This document shows positions 1 to 8,175 of a stretch of 64,000 nt of DNA, piece by piece. The stretch covers positions 186,001-250,000 of the forward strand of contig JBMLQL010000030.1 in assembly GCA_049241565.1 (NCBI GenBank), given 5' to 3'. Made by a program: the position numbers and the translations under genes. Each line of letters begins with the position of its first letter. The first letter of the stretch is position 1. This DNA is from DZBG01 sp049241565. Its GTDB lineage: Bacteria > Bdellovibrionota > Bacteriovoracia > Bacteriovoracales > Bacteriovoracaceae. Below the pieces are notes generated by a model. The model was not told where the DNA came from, did not search any database, and worked only from the letters and a program-made list of their open reading frames with translations.

Positions 1-1548
1 TTCATTGTTGATTACTAATAAGCGAAAAATAAACTGATCTTCTTTAAGTCCAAAATAATCCAGGGCCACGGCCTTTAAACGAGCATGAATTTCTTTTTCT
101 TCAAGAAAATCTTTAAAAACGGAAGCTTCTTCTGGAAAAGCCACTTTAAGTTCAAGGGGAATTTGAGTGAGAGTTGACTCATCTAAAATATTTCCATGCT
201 CAAGATTCGTGGCCGTTGCAGGAGAGGTTTCTTTTAAAAAATTTAAAAAGCCAATCCATGACTTCGGTCCCACTGGAATAACAGGAGACGGCTTAATTAC
301 TTTCTGACTAACAGGAGTAGGATCAGGAGCAATTTCTGGAGCCACTTCTTGAGCGACCTCAGGAATTTTAATTGCTTTAACTTCTACTACTGGTTCATTT
401 TTTTTTTGTGAAGTCGAAGCTTCACTTTGAGGAATATCTGAGAGTTTAAGGTCATCACCTTTAAGAATTGTTCTTCTCAAGGTTAGTTTTTGCAAACAAA
501 CCAAAATTACTTTCTCAGGATTCATAGATCCTTGCGCCCAACCCAAATCCTTCACTAAAGACTCATAAACCCAAAGAAGTTCAGACAGAGTCATTTCTTT
601 AAGAGACTCCTCAGTCACAATATTTTGTTCGAATAAAAATTGGCGAGAATCAATATGTTGAATTGTTTGAAATAAATGTTCAAGAATTTGATCTGTTAAT
701 TTTTTAATATCAACATTCTCTTCTAACGTTTGTCTGTAGAGAGTTGAAACTTTTTTAACATCACCCAAGAGCAGAGAACTCACGAGGTCGCGTACAGCCG
801 AAATTCTCGCAAGACCCAGGGCCAGAGTAAATGAATCGTCTGTGACCTTATTATTTTCAGATAAACCTAAAACCTGATCAAATAATGAGAGCGTATCACG
901 AACTGATCCTGCTCCAAGCTCCGCTAATTTCTGAACAAGCCAAGGAGACTGAAAACTAATGCCTTCTTCACGAGCGATGAAATTAATATGATTCACTAAA
1001 ATATCAGCGGGAACATTTTTAAAATCATATCTCTGACAACGAGAAAGAACCGTACCTAAAAGTTTATGAGGATCAGTCGTCGCCAAAATGAAAAGTACAT
1101 GGGCCGGCGGTTCTTCAAGAGTTTTCAGTAAAGCATTGAAGGCAGAGACTGAAAGCATATGAACTTCATCCACCACATAAATTTTGTACTGACCTTTGGC
1201 CGGCAAATAATTTACATTTTCAATAAGCGCACGAACATCATCGACTGAATTATTAGAAGCTCCATCAATTTCGATATAATCAAGGGAATTACTGGCATCA
1301 ACGTCTTTGCAATTTTGACAAACTAAACAGGGATTAAAATCTGGTTTAGGATTTTCACAACGGATGGCCTTTGAAAAAAGGCGAGCGATAGAAGTTTTAC
1401 CAACACCACGTGTTCCTGTGAAAAGGTAAGCATGAGCTAGTTTTTTAAGTTTAATAGAATTCTGCAGAGCTCGCGTGACATGTGTTTGTCCCACGACATC
1501 TTCAAACTGCTTAGGCCGCCATTTACGAGCAAGCACCTGATAGGCCAT
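1..1548 (-). CDS. dnaX: DNA polymerase III subunit gamma/tau (3' end outside window)
   Basis: This is the clamp-loader ATPase that opens the beta clamp and organises the replisome. The visible 516 codons begin with MAYQVLARKWRPKQF, the typical DnaX start. They carry Walker A GTRGVGKT (residues 45-52), a four-cysteine zinc module (C64, C74, C77, C80), the VVDEVHML Walker B and the LLKTLEEPP and LSRCQRYDF blocks. After about residue 370 a Pro/Glu/Lys-rich linker leads into the tau-type C-terminal region, which runs off the window. The ATG at 1548 is preceded by a GGAGAG ribosome site. The SRP RNA gene lies just upstream on the same strand, a common bacterial neighbour. The family assignment is secure. 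Confidence 0.97.
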   Translation of the reverse strand, partial: MAYQVLARKWRPKQFEDVVGQTHVTRALQNSIKLKKLAHAYLFTGTRGVGKTSIARLFSKAIRCENPKPDFNPCLVCQNCKDVDASNSLDYIEIDGASNNSVDDVRALIENVNYLPAKGQYKIYVVDEVHMLSVSAFNALLKTLEEPPAHVLFILATTDPHKLLGTVLSRCQRYDFKNVPADILVNHINFIAREEGISFQSPWLVQKLAELGAGSVRDTLSLFDQVLGLSENNKVTDDSFTLALGLARISAVRDLVSSLLLGDVKKVSTLYRQTLEENVDIKKLTDQILEHLFQTIQHIDSRQFLFEQNIVTEESLKEMTLSELLWVYESLVKDLGWAQGSMNPEKVILVCLQKLTLRRTILKGDDLKLSDIPQSEASTSQKKNEPVVEVKAIKIPEVAQEVAPEIAPDPTPVSQKVIKPSPVIPVGPKSWIGFLNFLKETSPATATNLEHGNILDESTLTQIPLELKVAFPEEASVFKDFLEEKEIHARLKAVALDYFGLKEDQFIFRLLVINNE

Positions 1549-1696
1549 AACTCTCCAGAAAAATTAGGTTTTACAGTGCGGAAAATAGGGGACTCCCCTC
1601 ACTAAGTCATGTCGCAAACGCTAAGGTTCAGAATGAAAAACAAAGATGTAAGAAGATTTAAGAAAGGTCTAAATAAGGGGTGTTTTCAGAGTGAAA

Positions 1697-1799
1697 AAGT
1701 AGCAGCCTGGAGCTAGACACAACGACCACACTACTACCGTTGCTCCGTTCCCGGCCTGGCGGGGTTTGTAGGAAAATCGCTCGCCTAGTCCAGACTACC
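1697..1799 (-). ncRNA. ffs: Signal recognition particle RNA (4.5S-like)
   Basis: Read on the minus strand, the sequence contains CCCGCCAGGCCGGGAACGGA followed by GCAACGGTAG, which matches the conserved SRP domain IV that binds Ffh. The two ends (GTAGTCTGGACTAG and CTAGCTCCAGGCTGCTAC) can pair into the long closing stem. Position just upstream of dnaX, on the same strand, is a known arrangement. The exact ends are estimated from the stem. Confidence 0.88.
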
Positions 1800-1902
1800 G
1801 TCAAGCATCGTAATCGTAAGACAAAACAAAGTCAAAACAGAAGCAATGAGTTAAATAGACAAAGTGAGAGATGTTGTGTCGCACATGCTCTCACTTTGAT
1901 GA

Positions 1903-2490
1903 TTAATTAATATTTTTAGTTATATCATTATTGTTTATCCCCATCTGAGGTGTGAGATGAGTCCACTGACCTTTAATTTCGCCTGATGAAGAAACATCTT
2001 CAGCTCTACAATGAATGAGACATTCTTTAGCACGAGTAACCTCTTCAGCGTTGTCAGTGTGTACTGATAAAAGTATTCCACCGTTTTTAATCGAACCTTC
2101 GTATCTTTTGGCCTCATATTCAGGGAGTCCAAGACCAATTAGGGCCCCTGTGACTCCACCAATAGTTCCACCTACACCAACGCCAGCAAGAGCGGCCATG
2201 ATCGGACCAGCAGCAATAAAGGGCCCTATACCAGGAATGGCCAGAGCACCAATACCGGCCAATAGTCCCAGTGTTCCACCAAGAACCAAACCAGCACTGG
2301 CCCCTGTGGCTGCTCCTTCTGGAGCTTTAGTACTTTTGGTGTGACCAAATTCTTGTGAACCTGAAAGATTTGGCATCAATGCTGACATATCTGAAGTTTT
2401 AAAGCCCATGTTCTTTAGGGCCTCAATGGTTTTTTCAATTTCTTCTCGAGTTTTAAAAATTCCTAAGACAATTTTATTTTTATCATTCAT
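1903..2490 (-). CDS. Stress-associated glycine-rich membrane protein, YflT/DUF3341-like
   Basis: The protein has 195 aa. The N-terminal ~45 residues (IVLGIFKTREEIEKTIEAL...GF) look like the small alpha/beta domain found in general-stress (YflT-like) and DUF3341-like proteins. A long Gly/Ala-rich hydrophobic stretch follows (about residues 60-120), probably a membrane-embedded glycine-zipper hairpin. The C-terminal part (GGILLSVHTDNAEEVTRAKECL) resembles a second copy of the alpha/beta fold. It is the last gene of a four-gene operon and sits 16 bp after the BON gene. The exact biochemical role is unknown to me. The family call is moderate. Confidence 0.65.
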   Translation of the reverse strand: MNDKNKIVLGIFKTREEIEKTIEALKNMGFKTSDMSALMPNLSGSQEFGHTKSTKAPEGAATGASAGLVLGGTLGLLAGIGALAIPGIGPFIAAGPIMAALAGVGVGGTIGGVTGALIGLGLPEYEAKRYEGSIKNGGILLSVHTDNAEEVTRAKECLIHCRAEDVSSSGEIKGQWTHLTPQMGINNNDITKNIN

Positions 2491-2506
2491 AACGAACTCC
2501 TCTTTA

Positions 2507-2878
2507 TTATTTTATTATTGTGATTTCATTTGTGACATTGGATTCTCCCGCCACAGAGCGAGCTTTTTTAAGAACATTTCGTTCCTCAACCCTTGAAATA
2601 ACTCTACCTTTTATTCTCACTTGCCCCTCATAAGTAATAATTTTTACATTATGAGCTGAAGTTGAAAGATTTTTATCTGCGATTAAACTTTCTCTAATCT
2701 TTTTTGTCAGGGCCAAGTCAGATTTATGAAATTTGGACTCAAGAAAAGGAATATCATTTTTAGTTATTCTTTTATCAGAATCTGGCCATTCTTCACTACT
2801 ATCAGCAAAGACAAATTGAGCAGAAACTGAAAAGAAGAAAAATGAGACCAATAATTTAATGAAATTGAGTATTTTCAT
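2507..2878 (-). CDS. Exported BON-domain protein
   Basis: The protein has 123 aa and I chose the ATG at 2878, which has a strong AAGGAG site; an upstream in-frame start would add 54 residues and bury the signal peptide. Residues 1-25 form a Sec signal peptide (hydrophobic run ending SAQFVFA). The rest is one BON domain, with the pattern ...KKIRESL...VKIITYEGQVRIKGRV... and ...ARSVAGESNVTNEITI at the end. BON proteins (OsmY type) bind membranes and are usually induced by osmotic or envelope stress, so a periplasmic envelope-protection role is likely. It belongs to the four-gene operon running from 3353 to 1903. Confidence 0.82.
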   Translation of the reverse strand: MKILNFIKLLVSFFFFSVSAQFVFADSSEEWPDSDKRITKNDIPFLESKFHKSDLALTKKIRESLIADKNLSTSAHNVKIITYEGQVRIKGRVISRVEERNVLKKARSVAGESNVTNEITIIK

Positions 2879-2915
2879 AAAATTCTCCTTAAAAAAACGG
2901 TATTGGTTAAAAAAA

Positions 2916-3101
2916 CTAGTCCACAATCTTTTTAAGTTTGTTTCCAACCTTAATGATAGCGTCACCAATAGCATGAGAGCCTTGTTGAATTTTCTTAACC
3001 AATACCGGATACCTTTGAATAAGAGAAGAATCAGAAACATCTAAAATTTTTCTTTGGTAAGAATGAACTTTTTCAAGTTGTTTTATTTTTCGAGATTTCA
3101 T
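2916..3101 (-). CDS. Small basic protein of a stress operon, unknown
   Basis: This 61-aa lysine-rich protein has no family I recognise. Support for it being real: a strong GGAGG ribosome site 4 bases before the ATG, and tight spacing (27 bp to the gene before, 37 bp to the gene after) in a run of four same-strand genes. Residues ~28-58 could form an amphipathic helix (YPVLVKKIQQGSHAIGDAI). It is probably cytosolic, as there is no signal peptide. Confidence 0.6.
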   Translation of the reverse strand: MKSRKIKQLEKVHSYQRKILDVSDSSLIQRYPVLVKKIQQGSHAIGDAIIKVGNKLKKIVD

Positions 3102-3128
3102 ACACCCTCCGTCTTATTCTAGGTTTAA

Positions 3129-3353
3129 CTATTTTTGTTTTTTACTATCTAAATTTTTTCTGTCATTCTGATGATCCTGTGAATCATTCTTTAGAATAGG
3201 TTTAAATTTTGATGAGTTGTCATCATCATCTTGTTGAGGACGCTTATTTTTTTCATCAGCATTTTTTCCTTCATAAGCTTTTTCACGTTCTCCAGAATTT
3301 TTAGTTGAAGTGTTCGCGTTGTTTCTTGAGGCGTCTTCTTTTGTAAATTTCAT
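3129..3353 (-). CDS. Small highly charged disordered protein, first gene of stress operon
   Basis: The protein has 74 aa from the ATG at 3353, which follows an AAAGGA site; a longer reading from 3419 lacks one and would cross the predicted promoter. It is almost wholly Asn, Asp, Glu, Lys, Gln and Ser, including a DDDD run, with no hydrophobic core. That composition suggests an intrinsically disordered, hydrophilin-like protein. I do not recognise a family. It is the first gene behind the promoter at 3397-3426. Confidence 0.6.
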   Translation of the reverse strand: MKFTKEDASRNNANTSTKNSGEREKAYEGKNADEKNKRPQQDDDDNSSKFKPILKNDSQDHQNDRKNLDSKKQK

Positions 3354-3391
3354 AAAATGTCCTTTGTTAATTTCATCTTTTGGTTTTTCAA

Positions 3392-3426
3392 GTTCATATA
3401 AATGAACATTGCAATTCAACTGCCAA
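3392..3426 (-). promoter_or_regulatory. Promoter with a palindrome over the -10 box
   Basis: On the minus strand there is TTGGCA (3426-3421), an 18-base spacer and TTTATA (3402-3397), a fair sigma-70 pair. The -10 box lies inside the inverted repeat GTTCAT-TTAT-ATGAAC (3392-3407), which is the shape of a repressor operator. It lies about 40 bp before the first gene of the stress operon. This is a sequence pattern only; no regulator is known. Confidence 0.45.
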
Positions 3427-3525
3427 GTTAAAACTCAGCAGGATTGATCTCAATGAAAATTTTATTTTGATGAAATTGGAATGAGGGCTTTTTACCTCAA
3501 AGATGAGACAAACTTACCCTTTTGA

Positions 3526-4005
3526 TTATTTTTTATAAACTGTGCGGCGTTCTTTAAAGAATTGAGAAAGAATCTTTGAACACTCATAATGCTTAACGCC
3601 ACCCAAGATGGAGAATTGATGATTAAGTCTTTTATCTGCATTTAAATGATAACCTAAGCTTAAGGCACCTCCCTTAGGATCATAAGCCCCAAAGATACAG
3701 GCCTTAATGCGAGATTGAACCATGGCGCTTAAACACATAGGACAGGGCTCGAGAGTGACATAAAGAACACAATCAGAGAGTCGCCAGTTTTGAAGTTTGG
3801 CCGAGCCCTCTTTTAAGCAAAGAATTTCTGCGTGTGCTGTTGCATCAAAGTTTTTCTCTTTAAGATTATGGGCCTTTGAGAGAACCTCACCTTCAGGTGA
3901 AATCAAGACTGCACCAATAGGGACCTCTTGTTCACGATAAGCTTTAATCGCCTCATCTAGTGCTGTGTTCATGAACCAATGATGATCAGTGAATAGTGTT
4001 TTCAT
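3526..4005 (-). CDS. tadA: tRNA-specific adenosine deaminase
   Basis: TadA converts A34 to inosine in the tRNA-Arg(ACG) anticodon; a tRNA-Arg(ACG) gene lies in this window at 12402-12478. The 159-aa protein has the cytidine-deaminase fold with zinc ligand and proton shuttle in HAE (H58, E60) and PCPMC (C88, C91). Length is typical. Its ATG overlaps the stop of the PilZ gene by four bases (ATGA), so the two are probably translationally coupled. Confidence 0.95.
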   Translation of the reverse strand: MKTLFTDHHWFMNTALDEAIKAYREQEVPIGAVLISPEGEVLSKAHNLKEKNFDATAHAEILCLKEGSAKLQNWRLSDCVLYVTLEPCPMCLSAMVQSRIKACIFGAYDPKGGALSLGYHLNADKRLNHQFSILGGVKHYECSKILSQFFKERRTVYKK

Positions 4006-4733
4006 TTATTAGAAGCAAACTTGTTACGGATTTTTATCTTTTTACTTTCATTCCAGTAATTGATTAGAAGACGCATTCGCTGGCGGTGTTCAAGATCAAT
4101 ATCAGTGAACTTGATCCCATAAATAAATGTTCTTCCAATAATGGGCTCGCGTTTTGATCTCACCTGGCCCTGAAGTGTAAAGTTTTGTCCTAGAATTTCT
4201 AGATTAATCCAGACCATACTTCCCTGAGGAACATTTTCAAAGACCTCTAAACAACCAGCTCCTCGTCTGAGATCTGACAAGCGACCACGATACCTTTTTC
4301 CCTCAGACTCAACCCACACACGAATATCTGCACGAAATCTAAAATCATACTCCCACCAATTCACGAGTGGGTAATACAGAGGCGAGGAAATAATATAACA
4401 AGAGATGAGAAGTAGGCCAATACTCACCAGATAAAAGAATCCAACTGCTAGATTACCTAAAACAAGAATATTTCTAAAGGCAGAGATTAGCTCAAAAATA
4501 ACCAGTATAGCTGAGAGGTTCCAAAATGAGTAATAGAGGTTTAATAATGCCTGGTAATAAAAATTCAGGGTCACTACAAGAATGGCAAACTGAATGAAAA
4601 AAGTGATATTGAGAATGGATTGAGTAAAAATACCTTCAAGGATAAAAGAAAAAACCACCAAAATGATTTGAAGTACTATCAGGAGTCTCACTTTATCAAA
4701 GGAATTTTGAAGATTGAATTTAATCCAGTTCAT
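4002..4733 (-). CDS. Membrane protein with C-terminal PilZ domain
   Basis: The protein has 243 aa. The first ~130 residues hold about four hydrophobic segments; the C-terminal ~100 residues look like a PilZ domain (RYRGRLSDLRRGAGCLEV, then GSMVWINLEI and GQVRSKREP). PilZ domains often bind cyclic di-GMP. The usual RxxxR...D/NxSxxG signature is only partly kept here (RYRGRLSDLRRGAGC), so binding is uncertain. The same order (membrane segments plus PilZ) occurs in cellulose-synthase-like proteins, but no glycosyltransferase domain is present. It overlaps the GT39 gene upstream by 14 bases and tadA downstream by 4. Confidence 0.72.
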   Translation of the reverse strand: MNWIKFNLQNSFDKVRLLIVLQIILVVFSFILEGIFTQSILNITFFIQFAILVVTLNFYYQALLNLYYSFWNLSAILVIFELISAFRNILVLGNLAVGFFYLVSIGLLLISCYIISSPLYYPLVNWWEYDFRFRADIRVWVESEGKRYRGRLSDLRRGAGCLEVFENVPQGSMVWINLEILGQNFTLQGQVRSKREPIIGRTFIYGIKFTDIDLEHRQRMRLLINYWNESKKIKIRNKFASNK

Positions 4734-6042
4734 TTTGTTTTTTCACCACCAATTCACTTAACGGTATATTTCGTATTAACTTCAATGATTTAGCTTCTGG
4801 TGTGAGAATTTCCTCTCCTGTTAAATCAGAAGCACCAGTTAGATAACAAACCGACTCAGGCATTCGTTTTTGCCAATCCCAAAAATCGAACTGGTTTTTA
4901 CGGGAATGGTAATTGAGTGCAGGGACTTCTTCGCCTAAGTAGAAAGAAAGCTTCGAGGCCATCTGATAAGTATTGGCCAAAATTCGTTGATCGCCACACT
5001 TGGCCTTAACCACTTGGGACCACTCGGCCCAGCCATTAAACTCTTTAAGGCGTTTTAATTTCCCTTCCATCACTGGAAGAACAAATACAAGACGAACAAA
5101 GACAGTTAAAAAAGCTGCCGTCGCAAATCCAAGTTTAACTTTTTTAGTTAACTCAACCTTAGTGAATACTAACCACACAAGGGCCACAAAGGCGGGTAAG
5201 GTCCAATTGGCCTCAATTCTTTTTGAGAAACTCGAGATAAAAAAGAAAATGATCACACCGAGTGCAGAGAATTTTAATGCTCGCTCAAAATGGTTATGTG
5301 TTTTAATTTGAAGCGTTTTCCACCAAGGCCAGAAACCTATCCACAAACCAGCAAAAATGATTTGAAGACCAAAATATTCTCCAAGTCTCCCCCAAGAAAA
5401 TTGGGCCTTCGGTCTTTCGAGGAAATGATAACGAAGAGTTTTAAAATCATGATCATATTGCCAAATGACATGAGGTAAAAAGAGAAGAGTAGAGAGAATC
5501 GTCACCACATAAAAGGATCTCTTTTTCAGAAGACTGGGAATGGCGAGCAAAGTGAAAAAAATGAGAAGTATCCCATGATATTTAGAATAGAGAAGGGCCG
5601 CAATCACGACTGATAATAAAACTTGATGCTTAAACGTATCAAACTCCAAGTATTTTTTAAGACACCAAAAGTACATCACACTAAAAAAGAAGAGAGGAAG
5701 ATCAGGAAGTGCCAAAAGACCGATGGTTGAAAGAAGTGGCATACTCCAAACGGCCAATTGTCCCCAAAGTTGATCTTTTTTAGGAAACTGAGCAGTAAGA
5801 ATACCAATGGCCAGTGATTGAAGAAGAACAAAACCAATTCTTACAGACCATTCAGTTTGGGGAAGCCAAGAAAAGGCCCTAATAATAATGGCCACCATTG
5901 GTGGATGATCAAAATAACCAAAGGCAAGATTATTTGAGAAAATCCAATAATAGGCTTCGTCATGAGCAAGCTCAAATCCAGCAATCATGGCCATATTCAA
6001 AAAAGTAATAAAAATAAGTGTGATGAGTGATGCGCGAGTCAT
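4720..6042 (-). CDS. GT39-type (ArnT/PMT-like) membrane glycosyltransferase
   Basis: This 440-aa polytopic protein has the GT-C signature: the catalytic acidic pair in AHDEAYYW near residue 30, followed by FGYFDHPP, as in ArnT/PMT proteins. These enzymes move a sugar from a polyprenyl-phosphate donor to a lipid or protein acceptor at the outer face of the inner membrane. I chose the ATG at 6042 because AAAGGTGG precedes it; a TTG at 6069 would add nine residues. A polyprenyl-phosphate sugar synthase is read divergently next door, which fits a donor-maker/donor-user pair. Acceptor unknown. Confidence 0.85.
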   Translation of the reverse strand: MTRASLITLIFITFLNMAMIAGFELAHDEAYYWIFSNNLAFGYFDHPPMVAIIIRAFSWLPQTEWSVRIGFVLLQSLAIGILTAQFPKKDQLWGQLAVWSMPLLSTIGLLALPDLPLFFFSVMYFWCLKKYLEFDTFKHQVLLSVVIAALLYSKYHGILLIFFTLLAIPSLLKKRSFYVVTILSTLLFLPHVIWQYDHDFKTLRYHFLERPKAQFSWGRLGEYFGLQIIFAGLWIGFWPWWKTLQIKTHNHFERALKFSALGVIIFFFISSFSKRIEANWTLPAFVALVWLVFTKVELTKKVKLGFATAAFLTVFVRLVFVLPVMEGKLKRLKEFNGWAEWSQVVKAKCGDQRILANTYQMASKLSFYLGEEVPALNYHSRKNQFDFWDWQKRMPESVCYLTGASDLTGEEILTPEAKSLKLIRNIPLSELVVKKQNELD

Positions 6043-6129
6043 GGCCACCTTTTGCTTGCGTCTTGTCAATTATGTCTAATTGTGAAATTCTACCACGAAA
6101 ATTACTATCTGACTTCAAAGGATTCATCC

Positions 6130-6858
6130 GTGATCGCCCCTAGTAAGGCCGTTGTCATTATTCCTACATATAATGAAATTTTAAATATTGAGCGTATGCT
6201 ACAAACACTCAACACCATTCATCCTGAACTTCATGTTCTTATCATTGATGATGGCTCCCCAGATGGAACGGCCAATATTGTAAAAAAGTTTCAAGAGCAA
6301 AAAAAGAATCTCCATATCATAGAGCGCCAAGGAAAACTTGGTCTTGGAACGGCCTATATCAAAGGCTTCAAGTGGGCCCTAGAGAAAAATTACGAGGCTA
6401 TTGTGACTATGGACTGTGATTTTTCTCATGAGCCAGAAGCTATTACTCAGTTTCTTGAAAATCTTGGTCAAAATGATTTAGTGATTGGTTCTCGTTATAC
6501 TGGTGGTATCCGTATTATGAATTGGCCGATGCAGCGACTTCTTCTCTCTTATTTTGCCTCAATTTACGCACGCACTATTACCGGTATTCCATTTTTTGAT
6601 TCAACCGGTGGCTTTAATGGTTATACCCATAAGGCCCTAAGTTCTCTCAAGCTTGATAAGATTTTTTCAATTGGTTATGCCTTTCAAATTGAGCTCAAAT
6701 ACAAAGTTTGGTCATTAGGTCTTCCTTGTAAAGAAATCCCTATTACTTTTTTTGAACGCACAGATGGAAAATCAAAGATGAGTCGAAAAATTATTTTTGA
6801 AGCCGTGATCAATGTTTTCCGTTTTAGACTAAAAAAAATGACAGGAACATTAAACTAA
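6130..6858 (+). CDS. Polyprenyl-phosphate hexose synthase (Dpm1-like GT2)
   Basis: The 242-aa family-2 glycosyltransferase has the pattern of dolichol-phosphate mannose synthase: VVIIPTYNE at the N terminus, LIIDDGSPDGTA, VTMDCDFSHEPE with the metal-binding DxD-like acidic cluster, then GSRYTGG. There is no C-terminal membrane domain, as in the short Dpm1 class. It should load undecaprenyl phosphate with mannose or glucose for the GT39 enzyme next door. I chose GTG at 6130 (AAAGGA 10 bases before it); a TTG at 6052 would add 26 residues before the conserved fold. The stop codon abuts the ATG of the PAP2 gene. Confidence 0.88.
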   Translation: MIAPSKAVVIIPTYNEILNIERMLQTLNTIHPELHVLIIDDGSPDGTANIVKKFQEQKKNLHIIERQGKLGLGTAYIKGFKWALEKNYEAIVTMDCDFSHEPEAITQFLENLGQNDLVIGSRYTGGIRIMNWPMQRLLLSYFASIYARTITGIPFFDSTGGFNGYTHKALSSLKLDKIFSIGYAFQIELKYKVWSLGLPCKEIPITFFERTDGKSKMSRKIIFEAVINVFRFRLKKMTGTLN

Positions 6859-7419
6859 ATGGAATTTCTCATTGGGTTAGATCAGAGATTGTTTCTTTTT
6901 CTTAATCAGTTTCATCATGAATCTCTCAATGCTCCAATGGTTATTCTCTCTTCCACGACTATCTGGATTCCTTTTATTTTGTTCATGTTATTTACTTTTT
7001 ATAAAAGCCTTCCTAGACAGCAGTTCTATCTTGCTCTGCTTTTCTTGGCCTTTGCTTTTATTTTAAGTGATAGCACAGCTTCTTATATCCTTAAAAACCT
7101 CACCCAAAGATTTCGACCTTGTCGCGATGAACTTATTAAACCTTTGGTTTATACATTTGGACAAAAGTGTGGAGGGAAATACGGTTTTGTTTCGTCTCAT
7201 GCGGCCAATGCGTTCACGCTTATGCTCTTCTGGTGGAAAACTCTTCCACTGAAAACGAGTGATTATAAATGGCTTTGGATTTTTCCGGCCCTTGTGGCCT
7301 ACAGCCGACTTTATCTTGGTGTTCATTACCCAGCAGACTTAATAGTGGGATCTCTAATAGGACTCGGCTGGGGTTATCTCATGGCGTGGTTTTTTAAACA
7401 GAATAGACTACGGGGCTAA
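6859..7419 (+). CDS. PAP2-family membrane phosphatase
   Basis: The 186-aa membrane protein carries the PAP2 triad of motifs: QRFRPCRDE (motif 1), GFVSSHAAN (motif 2 with the catalytic His) and SRLYLGVHYPADLI (motif 3 with the nucleophile-assisting His). The nearest roles are undecaprenyl-diphosphate phosphatase (BcrC type) or lipid phosphatase. Directly following the polyprenyl-phosphate sugar synthase gene, it probably recycles or makes undecaprenyl phosphate. Its 3' end overlaps the 3' end of pdxH by 12 bases, with no terminator between. Confidence 0.88.
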   Translation: MEFLIGLDQRLFLFLNQFHHESLNAPMVILSSTTIWIPFILFMLFTFYKSLPRQQFYLALLFLAFAFILSDSTASYILKNLTQRFRPCRDELIKPLVYTFGQKCGGKYGFVSSHAANAFTLMLFWWKTLPLKTSDYKWLWIFPALVAYSRLYLGVHYPADLIVGSLIGLGWGYLMAWFFKQNRLRG

Positions 7420-8058
7420 TCTTTCGCGTTTCCACTGACCGTTTTGATTTTTATAAATGATTCGGTCATGCATACGATTGTCTCGTCCTTGCCAAAACTC
7501 ATAATAATCAGGAATTAAAAGATAACCTCCCCAATGCTCTGGACGAGGGAGAGGGTCAACCTCTTTGTATTTAACTTCGGTTTCGTGAAACATTTTTTCT
7601 AAATCATCACGACTACTTACAACCTGACTTTGAGGCGAAGCCATGGCGCCAATCTGGCTGCCGCGAGGACGTTTGTGAAAATATTCATCAGATAATTTTT
7701 TTTCAACTTTTAAAAGTTTACCTTCGATGCGCACTTGTCTCTGGAGTGGAAGCCATAAAAAATTCATGGCGGCAAAAGGATTCACAGAAAGATCATGCCC
7801 TTTTTGACTTAAATAATTTGTGTAAAAGACCAGACCGCCTTGATGAAAACCTTTGAGTAAAACTACTCTTGAGTGTGGCCGCCCCTCGCTGATAGTTGAA
7901 AGTGTAAGAGCATTAGGCTCGTCACACTCTGACTTCATGGCATCATGAAACCATTTCTCAAATTGAATCAAAGGATCACCATCAGTGTCTTTGATATCTA
8001 ATTCAGCCTTTTTATAGGCCACACGTAAATTTTCTAAAGTCTTGTTATCTAATCCCAT
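7408..8058 (-). CDS. pdxH: Pyridoxamine 5'-phosphate oxidase
   Basis: PdxH oxidises pyridoxine/pyridoxamine phosphate to pyridoxal 5'-phosphate using FMN. The sequence aligns with the family along its length: PHSRVVLLKGF, GLVFYTNYLSQKG, WLPLQRQVRIEG, YFHKRPRGSQIGAMASPQS, PEHWGGY and the C-terminal EFWQGRDNRMHDR, WKRERLAP ending. The start at 8058 gives 216 aa, the usual size; an alternative start near 8094 would add 12 residues with no clear ribosome site for either. It lies alone, convergent with the PAP2 gene. Confidence 0.95.
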   Translation of the reverse strand: MGLDNKTLENLRVAYKKAELDIKDTDGDPLIQFEKWFHDAMKSECDEPNALTLSTISEGRPHSRVVLLKGFHQGGLVFYTNYLSQKGHDLSVNPFAAMNFLWLPLQRQVRIEGKLLKVEKKLSDEYFHKRPRGSQIGAMASPQSQVVSSRDDLEKMFHETEVKYKEVDPLPRPEHWGGYLLIPDYYEFWQGRDNRMHDRIIYKNQNGQWKRERLAP

Positions 8059-8175
8059 GGCGCTATTATAGTCACAGAAAAGAGCAAAAAACATGGCCAA
8101 AATCAGACAAAATTATCATTTTCATCACTTTTTATTAGACCAATCACTAGAATTCACTAATTATTGAGAATAACT

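Noticed and set aside
2507..3040. Longer form of the BON protein
   Set aside because: The extra 54 residues lack a ribosome site and precede a perfect signal peptide start at 2878.
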